Positions 1 to 5,239 of a DNA stretch of 5,903 bases are shown here, in pieces. The position numbers were made by a program, and so were the translations under genes. The stretch lies in assembly GCA_023441905.1 (NCBI GenBank), contig JAEZNC010000048.1, positions 1 through 5,903 of the forward strand, written 5' to 3'. Under the pieces are notes generated by a model, which worked only from the letters and a program-made list of their open reading frames with translations, searched no databases and was not told the DNA's origin. Position 1 is the first letter of the stretch. Every line of letters starts with the position of its first letter. The stretch comes from Bacillota bacterium. Lineage in GTDB: Bacteria; Bacillota; Clostridia; Christensenellales; SZUA-584.

Positions 1-609
1 ATGTAATTCCAGTCCAGGCGCAAATTTGCTATCCGTGGTATAGGGAGAGATATTCCTGTAATTATTGAGATTGAACATCTGCATGGGGTATGGCGGATTG
101 TTAGTGAGAACTCCAACAGGATTGTCATATACCATATTTCCCGATGCTACCGACTCCAATGTGATGGCCTTCTTCCGATCTGCAATCAGCCAATGGAGCT
201 GTGCCACGGGAAGAGTAGGCTGAAAAGGCGTATCCAAAATATTCATATTTGAGATGAGTTTTTTCGCTTCGTCCACGGTGGCGCATTGGCTGACAATCCA
301 AGGAATCAACTCAAATTGAGCGATGTTGTCTTTCCCATCTGTATGCTTATGGTAGTAAGCATTTCCAACAAAGTTCAGGCCTGCTATACAAAGTCCTTCT
401 TCGTTGGCTGCATCGTAAAAAAGCGGATATCCATCCATGACGCAGGCCATGCCAATTATTGCGTAGTGGCTCTCCTGTCTATCCTTTTCAAGAAAATGTA
501 ATGGGTAGTTGCGCGGCATTACCACTACCTCGTCTCCATAGGAAAATTCGTAATCAAGTGTCCGCCCGAAATAAAAATCCTTTGTTTTATAGGTTGCTGC
601 TGTACACAT
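1..609 (-). CDS. bsh: Choloylglycine hydrolase family protein, probable bile salt hydrolase (partial, C-terminus beyond left edge)
   Basis: This gene encodes an Ntn-hydrolase that would deconjugate bile salts by cutting the amide bond to glycine or taurine, normally in the cytoplasm. The visible 203 residues begin MCTAATYKTKDFYFGRTLDY, the family signature. Removing Met1 would expose the catalytic Cys2. Arg16 and Asp19 follow at the expected spacing, with Asn79 in AGLNF and Asn170 in LTNNPPYP. The last catalytic Arg (about 225) lies outside the window; full family length is about 315-330 residues. Asn at position 79 is the residue usual in bile salt hydrolases, whereas penicillin V acylases usually have Tyr there. 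The start is supported by GAGG six bases upstream (616-619). No clear promoter was seen. The gene stands alone at the end of an AT-rich gap, which fits an accessory gene. The family is near certain; bile salt rather than penicillin V or acyl-homoserine lactone as substrate is inferred. Confidence 0.92.
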   Translation of the reverse strand, partial: MCTAATYKTKDFYFGRTLDYEFSYGDEVVVMPRNYPLHFLEKDRQESHYAIIGMACVMDGYPLFYDAANEEGLCIAGLNFVGNAYYHKHTDGKDNIAQFELIPWIVSQCATVDEAKKLISNMNILDTPFQPTLPVAQLHWLIADRKKAITLESVASGNMVYDNPVGVLTNNPPYPMQMFNLNNYRNISPYTTDSKFAPGLELH

Positions 610-757
610 AGCTTTCCTCTCTGTTTTATTTCTCCGATATTAATTACCCTAAGTCCTTTACAATCATGTGTATATTTTCTCGAACGTCCTCTTATATTCT
701 TTCTTTTTTTCTATGATTATGTTTAGGTGAAACATTTGAATAATTCTATTATTAAGC

Positions 758-791
758 AAAAAAAAGATTTAAATTCGGAAATTTAAATTTT
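758..791 (-). terminator. AT-rich terminator-like hairpin upstream of the bile salt hydrolase
   Basis: On the minus strand the nine-base arms ATTTAAATT and AATTTAAAT (780-788 and 767-775) flank a four-base loop. A G-U and two A-T pairs extend the stem, and eight T residues follow directly (758-765). The shape is that of an intrinsic terminator, but the stem has no GC core, so efficiency is doubtful. It would insulate the hydrolase gene from transcription coming from the relic region. It could instead be a chance AT palindrome. Confidence 0.35.
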
Positions 792-922
792 CTCTACTGA
801 TATTCTGCAACAATTCTCTTCCCGTTATTATTTAATGGTCTATTTGAATTGCCACAAATTTTGCGGCTGTACATATCAATGCTATCGCGATTGCTTGAGA
901 TATGTTCAGCAATAAAACATTT

Positions 923-963
923 GGACTTTCCCGAAAAAAGAACAAGTTCTAGTGAAAAAGTCC
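923..963. repeat. Nested inverted repeat, possible terminator of the relic rlmD copy
   Basis: The outer seven-base arms GGACTTT (923-929) and AAAGTCC (957-963) enclose the inner perfect arms AGAAC (939-943) and GTTCT (946-950). On the minus strand the inner hairpin is followed by a run of six T (934-939), as in a weak intrinsic terminator. It starts about 24 bases downstream of the stop of the short rlmD relic at 987-989. The stem is short, so a terminator role is only tentative. Confidence 0.35.
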
Positions 964-986
964 ATAAATATTCTGGTTTCTATCTC

Positions 987-1031
987 TTATTTATCTTTCC
1001 TCGACATCGATACGACGCACTCCACATGTAG
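987..1031 (-). pseudogene. Short 3'-terminal relic of an rlmD-type rRNA uracil methyltransferase gene
   Basis: On the minus strand 1028-987 reads HVECVVSMSRKDK followed by TAA. This matches the C-terminus of the intact methyltransferase in this window (HVESVVLMSKVNK and stop). A 26-base core shared with the intact gene differs at only about four positions. It includes the codon for the Glu expected to be the catalytic base. Slightly upstream the similarity to the FPHTTH segment can be followed with one base missing, then fades, and no methyltransferase domain remains. It is too short to encode anything useful. It is the third rlmD 3' end in the same orientation within 2.7 kb. Confidence 0.6.
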
Positions 1032-1052
1032 TTTTTAGGCTATTTCACATTG

Positions 1053-1103
1053 ACATCTAATCTGCTATGTACCAAACGACAAACATCTAAATAGCTCTAT
1101 ACC
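1053..1103. repeat. Imperfect direct repeat, two 21-base units
   Basis: Two units at 1053-1073 and 1083-1103 both begin ACATCTAA and end in ACC. They match at about 16 of 21 positions and start 30 bases apart. They lie in AT-rich DNA between the two rlmD relics, with no gene downstream that they obviously control. They may be a degraded operator or simply old duplicated sequence. Confidence 0.35.
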
Positions 1104-1188
1104 GGTCAAAATCGGTCTTATGGACATGTTTACAAGAAGTAAAATAATCACGGTATTATAAACATCGGATTTTTACTCTCAGATTCTC

Positions 1189-1214
1189 AAAAAGCCCAGT
1201 ATTACTGAGCTTTT
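1189..1214 (-). terminator. Rho-independent terminator after the rlmD relic
   Basis: On the minus strand AAAAGCTCAG (1214-1205), the loop TAATA and CTGGGCTTTT (1199-1190) form a ten-pair stem with a single U-G wobble, ending in five T. It begins five bases past the relic stop codon at 1219-1221, exactly where a terminator of the ancestral gene would sit. The plus strand also ends the stem with four T, so weak bidirectional action is possible. Confidence 0.75.
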
Positions 1215-1218
1215 CGAC

Positions 1219-1562
1219 CTAGTCACTCTTTTCTTTTACCTTCGATATTAATACGACCGTCTCAATGTGTGTCGTGCAGGGAAACATGTCAACCCCACCA
1301 CCTTCTCAATGCCGTAGCCCTCAAACAATGCGGCATCTCTCGCAAGCGTGGACGGATTGCACGACACGTAGACGATGGGCCTTGGTGCAGCATGACTATC
1401 TATATTGTTCAAGGTCACAATCGAGCATTTCACATCACATCTGCTCTGTCGCAGGCTATGTCATCCTATCCACTCTGTACGCTTCAATACCCGTTTATTG
1501 GATAGCCCCCATAACGCGATAAAATAATATCTTCCATTATCGGCAGCATACGGGCTGCAAGA
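1219..1562 (-). pseudogene. Degenerate paralogue of rlmD (23S rRNA uracil-C5 methyltransferase), truncated and frameshifted
   Basis: The 3' part of a second RumA/RlmD-type gene survives here. The catalytic-Cys motif IVYVSCNPSTLARDAALFEG is intact near 1376-1317. A lost G in the run at 1293-1296 then shifts the frame. Restoring it gives VDMFPCTTHIETVVLISKVK and a stop at 1219-1221. Immediately 5' the sequence resembles the middle of the protein instead: CSIVTLNN..SHAA (about 1433-1386) aligns with HSLVVNNNEKKHNA of the intact copy. LRDRAD can be recovered near 1455-1438 by adding two bases, and a V-L-K-R segment near 1490 resembles TGLLRH. So roughly residues 240-392, including the SAM-binding motif and DPPRKG, are deleted. 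The N-terminal half is also missing, the remnant starting right after the cyclophilin stop. The C-terminal assignment is firm; the mid-domain assignment and left boundary are less certain. Confidence 0.75.
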
Positions 1563-1569
1563 TGGCTCG

Positions 1570-2232
1570 TTAATCAATGACCTTTATGGAATTTATGACA
1601 GGTTGGTGTTCCTTCTCTACCGTCCCGTTGTTATCCACCACCGGCGTATCCGCGCATATCCTGTCGACAATGTCCATTCCGTCAGTCACATAACCGAAGG
1701 CCGCATATTGGCCATCAAGAAACGTGCTGTCTTCATGAACAATAAAAAACTGAGAGCTAGCGCTGTTATAGTCCTTGGAACGCGCCATTGAGATGGCCCC
1801 CCTCGTGTGAGACAATGGATTATCAACGCCGTTTAAAGCAAATTCACCCTTAATCGTTTTATCCGAGCCGCCATTTCCGGTGCCTTCAGGATCGCCTCCT
1901 TGTATCATGAATCCTGTCATAATCCTGTGAAAGGTCAGTCCGTCGTAGAAGCCTTCCTTTACCAAGCTGACAAAGTTGGTTACACTTATCGGTGCATTAT
2001 CTCCATCAAGTTCGACGGTAATCGTCCCGTAGTCTTTCACATCTATGGCGACATGAACTTTCCCGACGGATTGAGGCGCAGCCGATTGAGTAACAGCCTC
2101 ATCAGATTGTTGTACAGATTCGCTGGGTTTTGGCGCACCCTCATCCGATTGCTGTACAGTTTCGTTGGATTTTGCGCAGCCAGCAGACAACACAAATAAT
2201 ATGCAAAGCATCACATAGACTAATTTTTTCAT
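1570..2232 (-). CDS. Lipoprotein peptidyl-prolyl cis-trans isomerase, cyclophilin type
   Basis: This 220-residue protein has a secretion signal (MKKLVYVMLCILFVL) and a lipobox LSAGC, so Cys19 should be lipid-anchored on the outer face of the membrane. A flexible linker (20-57) contains an eight-residue repeat. The cyclophilin domain (about 58-219) catalyses proline cis-trans isomerisation and would help exported proteins fold. Landmarks are FHRIMTGFMIQGGD (101-114) with catalytic Arg103 and Gln111, SQFFIV (160-165), and LDGQYAAFG (172-180). Phe171 sits where human CypA has Trp121, and Tyr176 where it has His126, so cyclosporin binding is probably weak. A strong GAGGGGGAAG precedes the ATG, and a promoter fits at 2298-2327. 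A GCAGC/GCTGC hairpin (1543-1558) follows the stop but lacks a T tract. Fold and location are confident; client proteins are unknown. Confidence 0.95.
   Translation of the reverse strand: MKKLVYVMLCILFVLSAGCAKSNETVQQSDEGAPKPSESVQQSDEAVTQSAAPQSVGKVHVAIDVKDYGTITVELDGDNAPISVTNFVSLVKEGFYDGLTFHRIMTGFMIQGGDPEGTGNGGSDKTIKGEFALNGVDNPLSHTRGAISMARSKDYNSASSQFFIVHEDSTFLDGQYAAFGYVTDGMDIVDRICADTPVVDNNGTVEKEHQPVINSIKVID
2098..2163 (-). repeat. Intragenic 24-base direct repeat in the cyclophilin linker
   Basis: Units at 2140-2163 and 2098-2121 encode ETVQQSDE (residues 24-31) and ESVQQSDE (38-45). They are identical at about 21 of 24 bases and 42 bases apart. They lengthen the hydrophilic tether between the lipid-anchored Cys and the enzyme domain, and could vary in number between strains by slippage or recombination. 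Confidence 0.8.
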
Positions 2233-2297
2233 GATAACTTCCCCCTCAATAATTACTGATTCGTTTGCTTTTGATTAATCTCCTGCTGATTAACTAT

Positions 2298-2327
2298 ATC
2301 ATATGTCTTCACAGTGTACGCTGACAA
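2298..2327 (-). promoter_or_regulatory. Probable sigma-A promoter of the cyclophilin gene
   Basis: On the minus strand TTGTCA (2327-2322) and TATGAT (2303-2298) are separated by 18 bases, about 65 bases before the start codon. Just downstream, TTAATC and GATTAA (2275-2293) form an inverted repeat with a seven-base centre that could bind a regulator; this is speculative. Confidence 0.5.
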
Positions 2328-2342
2328 AGGCACCTCGCGCCT
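2328..2342 (-). terminator. Weak terminator candidate after rlmD
   Basis: On the minus strand AGGCG, a CGAGG loop and TGCCT form a five-pair stem with a G-U closing pair, followed by TTTGT, immediately past the rlmD stop. The stem is short and the T tract is interrupted. It overlaps the -35 box of the next promoter, so read-through into the cyclophilin gene is likely. Confidence 0.25.
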
Positions 2343-2344
2343 AT

Positions 2345-3676
2345 TTATTTATTTACCTTTGACATCAATACCACGCTCTCCACGTGTGTCGTGTGCGGAA
2401 ACATGTCCACGCCAATCACTTTATCAACCGTGTATCCCTCAAACAATGCGGCATCCCTCGCGAGCGTAGACGGATTGCATGAGACATAGACAATGCGCTT
2501 TGGCTCAGCCTCAACGATTTTTTTAATCAGCGGCGCATCGCAGCCTTTTCTCGGCGGATCGAGTATCACGATATCTGGTCTGCCATACTGCCTTATCCCC
2601 TCATCAATCATCTGTCCCGCATCGCCAGCGAGAAAATGTGCGTTGCTGATGTCATTCAGTTGCGCGTTCTCCTCCGCATTCTTCACCGCTTCTTCCACGT
2701 ATTCAATGCCGAGCACTATTTTTGCCTGCCTTGCCGCCAGCAAAGATATCGTGCCAATGCCGCAGAACAGATCAAAAACGGTATCGTCCTCTGTGATCTG
2801 TGCAAACTCAAGCGCGATGCGGTAAAGCTTTTCCGACTGCTCGTGATTTACCTGCAAAAAGCTCGTGAGCCCTGCGCGGAACTGCAAGCCGTCATATGTT
2901 TCTGTAATATAGCCGCTCCCGCGCACCGTGCGGTTTTGGCTGCCGAGTATCGCGTTATGCTTCTTCTCGTTATTGTTCACGACGAGGCTGTGAACCGTTT
3001 CCCCCAGCGCCTGTTCCAGTGCTTTGGTATCCGCCCGGTCGCGCAGCACCACCCCGGCCATCAGGTCGCCAGTGGAAGACTGCCGCGCCACGATATGCCG
3101 CAGCAGCCCTGTATGCTTCTCTTCGTCATAGGGGGCTATTCTATTGTCGTTCGCCCACCGAACAACTTTATTTTTTACATCGTTAATCGCTTGCTTTTGT
3201 ATCGGGCAGTCGGCTGCAATCAGCCTGTGGCTGTGCGGCGCAAAAAAACCGGCCTGTGTTCTGCCGTCTGCCTGCGCGACAGGAAACGACGCTTTGTTGC
3301 GGTAATCGCGGATGTTGTCCGCGCGAACCACATCCGGCAGTTCAATCTCAAAGCCGCCGATGCGCTTGAAGCATTCTTTTATATGACGTGCTTTGAAGGC
3401 CAGCTGCTGCTCATAACTAAGATGCTGTAGCGTACACCCGCCGCATGATTCAAATACCCCGCAGAACGGCGCAGTCCTTTTCGGCGATGGCTCTATAATT
3501 TCAATCAGCTTGCCCACCGCATAGCTCTTCGCGAGCTTGATGATTTTTGCTTTGATCTTTTCCCCGGGCAGCGCGTGCGCCACAAAAACAGCCAGCCCTT
3601 CAAATCGGCCGATGCCCGCACCCTCCACCGTTAAATCGTCTATGGTGATTTCCACATGATCATTTTTCTTCAGCAT
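2345..3676 (-). CDS. rlmD: 23S rRNA (uracil-C5)-methyltransferase, RlmD/RlmCD (RumA) type
   Basis: This 443-residue enzyme transfers a methyl group from SAM to C5 of uracil in 23S rRNA. An N-terminal TRAM RNA-binding domain (about 1-60) is followed by iron-sulfur ligands Cys72, Cys78, Cys81 (CGVFESCGGC) and Cys157 (ADCPIQ), spaced as in E. coli RumA. The SAM-binding motif is DLFCGIGTISL (302-312), with DPPRKGCD at 373-380. The nucleophile is Cys400 in YVSCNPSTLARD and the probable catalytic base is Glu433 in HVES. The GIGTISL form resembles Bacillus subtilis RlmCD (YefA), which modifies both U747 and U1939, so the target could be either or both. GGAGG lies four bases before the ATG. The gene is 50 bases downstream of mocR on the same strand. 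It may be co-transcribed with mocR or use its own extended -10. Length is normal and all key residues are present, unlike its two relic copies downstream. Confidence 0.95.
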   Translation of the reverse strand: MLKKNDHVEITIDDLTVEGAGIGRFEGLAVFVAHALPGEKIKAKIIKLAKSYAVGKLIEIIEPSPKRTAPFCGVFESCGGCTLQHLSYEQQLAFKARHIKECFKRIGGFEIELPDVVRADNIRDYRNKASFPVAQADGRTQAGFFAPHSHRLIAADCPIQKQAINDVKNKVVRWANDNRIAPYDEEKHTGLLRHIVARQSSTGDLMAGVVLRDRADTKALEQALGETVHSLVVNNNEKKHNAILGSQNRTVRGSGYITETYDGLQFRAGLTSFLQVNHEQSEKLYRIALEFAQITEDDTVFDLFCGIGTISLLAARQAKIVLGIEYVEEAVKNAEENAQLNDISNAHFLAGDAGQMIDEGIRQYGRPDIVILDPPRKGCDAPLIKKIVEAEPKRIVYVSCNPSTLARDAALFEGYTVDKVIGVDMFPHTTHVESVVLMSKVNK

Positions 3677-3693
3677 AATTCCTCCGACGACCT

Positions 3694-3702
3694 ATTATAG
3701 CA
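3694..3702 (-). promoter_or_regulatory. Extended -10 promoter element before rlmD
   Basis: On the minus strand TGC directly precedes TATAAT, an extended -10, in the 50-base gap between mocR and rlmD. No good -35 is present at the usual distance. A start about seven bases downstream would give a leader of only around ten bases beginning near the GGAGG. This weakens the case, and the element may only add to read-through from mocR. Confidence 0.4.
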
Positions 3703-3726
3703 CAATGGTGATCATGCGTGACAGAC

Positions 3727-5121
3727 TTAAAGATTAAGCGCTTCTTTGAGCCGCCTGACACCTTCTTCAATGTTCTCCATGCTCAGGTTCCCGAAACCGA
3801 GCACGAGTTGATTCTCATGTCTGCCTTTTATCAGCGCATAGTCTTCCACATAGTCAACATCAATAGCGTTCTTTTCAAACGCCGCAAAATCATCCGGAGT
3901 CAATCGGCGCGGCAGCGTGATCATCAGGTATAGCCCCGCATTGTCTCCCGATATGGCGATTCTTGAACCAAAAGCGGCATTCAGGCAGGCGATTAAGTGC
4001 TTTCTTTTTGCATCGTATCTTTTTTTCATTTGAAACACATGACGGTCAAGCTGCTTTGATTCCATCAAACGCGCGATGGCAATCTGCACAATGGCGCCCG
4101 TCCAAACGTTGAGCGAATCGATGTGCTCTCTGGCCTTTTCGGTAAGTGCCGAAGGCAGAATCATATAAGCGATGCGCAGCGACGGTGAAAACACATTGCT
4201 GAGACTTCCCAAGTGAATCACGCGCTCATTGTCAAGATGCCAAAGCGACTGTATGGGCTCGCCGCAGTAACGGAATTCGCTGTCGTAATCGTCTTCTATC
4301 ACATAAGCGTTTTGACTTTGCGCATAGTCCAGCAAGGCGATGCGCCGGCTAGCCGGCAGGATGCCGCCAAGCGGATATTGATGAGATGACGCCACAAAAA
4401 TCAGTCTTAAATCCTCTATCTGAGGCAGCAAGTCTGTACAGATGCCCGATACATCCGATTCTACAGGGACCACTTTGAGCCCGCCTTTCTCAATCGCACG
4501 TCGCGCGAAATGAAGGCATGGATCTTCGGCCACCGCACTGGCACCCGGCCTATACAGCAGCTTCGATACCATCTCAATACCGGCAGAAGTGCCGTGAACG
4601 ATAAATATGCGATCGTGCCCGCAGTAGATGCCTTTGGCCCGGAATAGATAATCCGCGATGGCTTTAATCAATACCGGATGCCCGCCGGGGCTGACATACC
4701 CGAAGTCATCCGCTTCGGCATCAAGGCACGCCTCTTTGAGCATTTTGGCCCATAGTGCCTTCGGAAACACCGAAAGATCCGGGTTGGCCGGATCGAATAC
4801 AATCATATCTATATTTGTTTTCTCATTCAGACATATACTGCCGATTTTCAAGCTTTTTCTGGGATATTTTGCACTTGCATCGATAGCTGCCGCATACGTG
4901 CCTGACCCCATTGCACTGTTTAAATACCCCTCCGCAATGAGCTGCTCGTACGCCAGAATGACGGAATTGCGCGATATACCAAGCTCTTTGGCATGCTGCC
5001 GGGTGGGCGGCATCTTCTGTCCGGCAGTAATTTTACCACAGAGAATGGCCTCTCTGAGCTGCTGTGTCAGCTGAACTGTGATGGGGACGTTGAGTGTTCT
5101 GTCTATAATCAAACCAAACAT
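3727..5121 (-). CDS. MocR-type GntR regulator with aminotransferase-like domain lacking the PLP lysine
   Basis: This 464-residue transcription regulator has a GntR winged helix (about 12-76; QLREAILCGKITAGQKMPPT, then SRNSVILAYEQL and GSGTY). A fold-type I aminotransferase-like effector domain follows (about 105-464). Family landmarks are GYVSPGG (141-147), EDP (199-201), SSHQYPLGG (245-253), EDDYDSEF (276-283), PSLRIAY (313-319) and LGFGNL (441-446). In PLP-binding members the segment before PSLR contains SK, whose lysine holds PLP. Here it is SLSNVF, with Asn309 from a clear AAT codon. The EDPxY tyrosine is Leu203 and the arginine expected before LGF is Val440. The reading frame is undamaged, so this looks like a changed sensor rather than a pseudogene. 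The start at 5121 is chosen for GGAGG seven bases upstream. The longer frame from 5325 would overlap the divergent reductase and adds non-family sequence. It probably regulates itself and that reductase; the ligand is unknown. Confidence 0.93.
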   Translation of the reverse strand: MFGLIIDRTLNVPITVQLTQQLREAILCGKITAGQKMPPTRQHAKELGISRNSVILAYEQLIAEGYLNSAMGSGTYAAAIDASAKYPRKSLKIGSICLNEKTNIDMIVFDPANPDLSVFPKALWAKMLKEACLDAEADDFGYVSPGGHPVLIKAIADYLFRAKGIYCGHDRIFIVHGTSAGIEMVSKLLYRPGASAVAEDPCLHFARRAIEKGGLKVVPVESDVSGICTDLLPQIEDLRLIFVASSHQYPLGGILPASRRIALLDYAQSQNAYVIEDDYDSEFRYCGEPIQSLWHLDNERVIHLGSLSNVFSPSLRIAYMILPSALTEKAREHIDSLNVWTGAIVQIAIARLMESKQLDRHVFQMKKRYDAKRKHLIACLNAAFGSRIAISGDNAGLYLMITLPRRLTPDDFAAFEKNAIDVDYVEDYALIKGRHENQLVLGFGNLSMENIEEGVRRLKEALNL

Positions 5122-5133
5122 GTTTTCCTCCAA

Positions 5134-5181
5134 ATTGGTTCTTAACAAATTGAGCTTTATTGGCTCTTCAATTAAGCCAAT
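5134..5181. promoter_or_regulatory. Candidate MocR operator: ATTGGYT repeats between mocR and the reductase gene
   Basis: ATTGGTTCTTAA (5134-5145) and ATTGGCTCTTCA (5159-5170) agree at ten of twelve bases and start 25 bases apart, a direct repeat of the kind MocR proteins such as GabR and PdxR bind. ATTGGCT (5159-5165) also pairs with AGCCAAT (5175-5181) as a perfect inverted repeat with a nine-base centre. The motif covers the mocR -10 box and start region and the likely reductase -35 box. Confidence 0.55.
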
Positions 5182-5187
5182 TATAGT
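5160..5187 (+). promoter_or_regulatory. Possible promoter of the aldo/keto reductase gene
   Basis: TTGGCT (5160-5165) and TATAGT (5182-5187) are 16 bases apart, about 50 bases before the reductase start. The hexamers are imperfect, as expected for a promoter that needs an activator. They overlap both the inverted repeat and the divergent mocR promoter, so the two promoters probably compete. Confidence 0.4.
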
Positions 5188-5208
5188 ATATCCTATACAT
5201 GGTATCAA
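5180..5208 (-). promoter_or_regulatory. Sigma-A promoter of the mocR gene
   Basis: On the minus strand TTGATA (5208-5203) and a consensus TATAAT (5185-5180) are separated by exactly 17 bases, about 60 bases before the mocR start. Transcription would begin near 5173, inside the inverted repeat, which fits negative autoregulation. Confidence 0.75.
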
Positions 5209-5239
5209 TGGTAAACATTTTAAATATGGAGGAAGAAAT

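Larger units (their letters stand above)
610..986. other. AT-rich intergenic gap without a convincing gene
   Basis: This 377-base stretch upstream of the bile salt hydrolase start is visibly richer in A and T than its surroundings. It contains the ribosome binding site of that gene (616-619), an AT-rich hairpin with an eight-T tract on the minus strand (758-791) and a nested inverted repeat (923-963). A minus-strand frame stays open for 61 codons between the stops at 794-796 and 980-982. It has no early start codon or ribosome binding site and resembles nothing I recognise. No promoter for the hydrolase could be placed with confidence. Confidence 0.6.

Noticed and set aside
286..501. 71-codon plus-strand open frame
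   Set aside because: It is a shadow inside the bile salt hydrolase gene on the opposite strand.
794..979. Minus-strand frame open for 61 codons (ends IVAEYQ)
   Set aside because: There is no start codon near its beginning and no ribosome binding site. It contains the nested inverted repeat, and no family resemblance was seen. A relic of an unknown gene cannot be excluded.
849..1031. 60-codon plus-strand open frame
   Set aside because: It is antisense to the short rlmD relic, in AT-rich DNA, without a ribosome binding site or recognisable motif.
1091..1120. ACCGGTCAAAATCGGT as a possible operator
   Set aside because: The arms match imperfectly over only a few bases, and no intact gene follows at a sensible distance.
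1265..1522. Plus-strand open frames of 78 and 85 codons
   Set aside because: They are antisense to the rlmD relic, lack a ribosome binding site and resemble no protein I know.
2636..3430. 264-codon plus-strand open frame
   Set aside because: It lies wholly antisense to rlmD, has no recognisable motifs and is explained by codon bias of the real gene.
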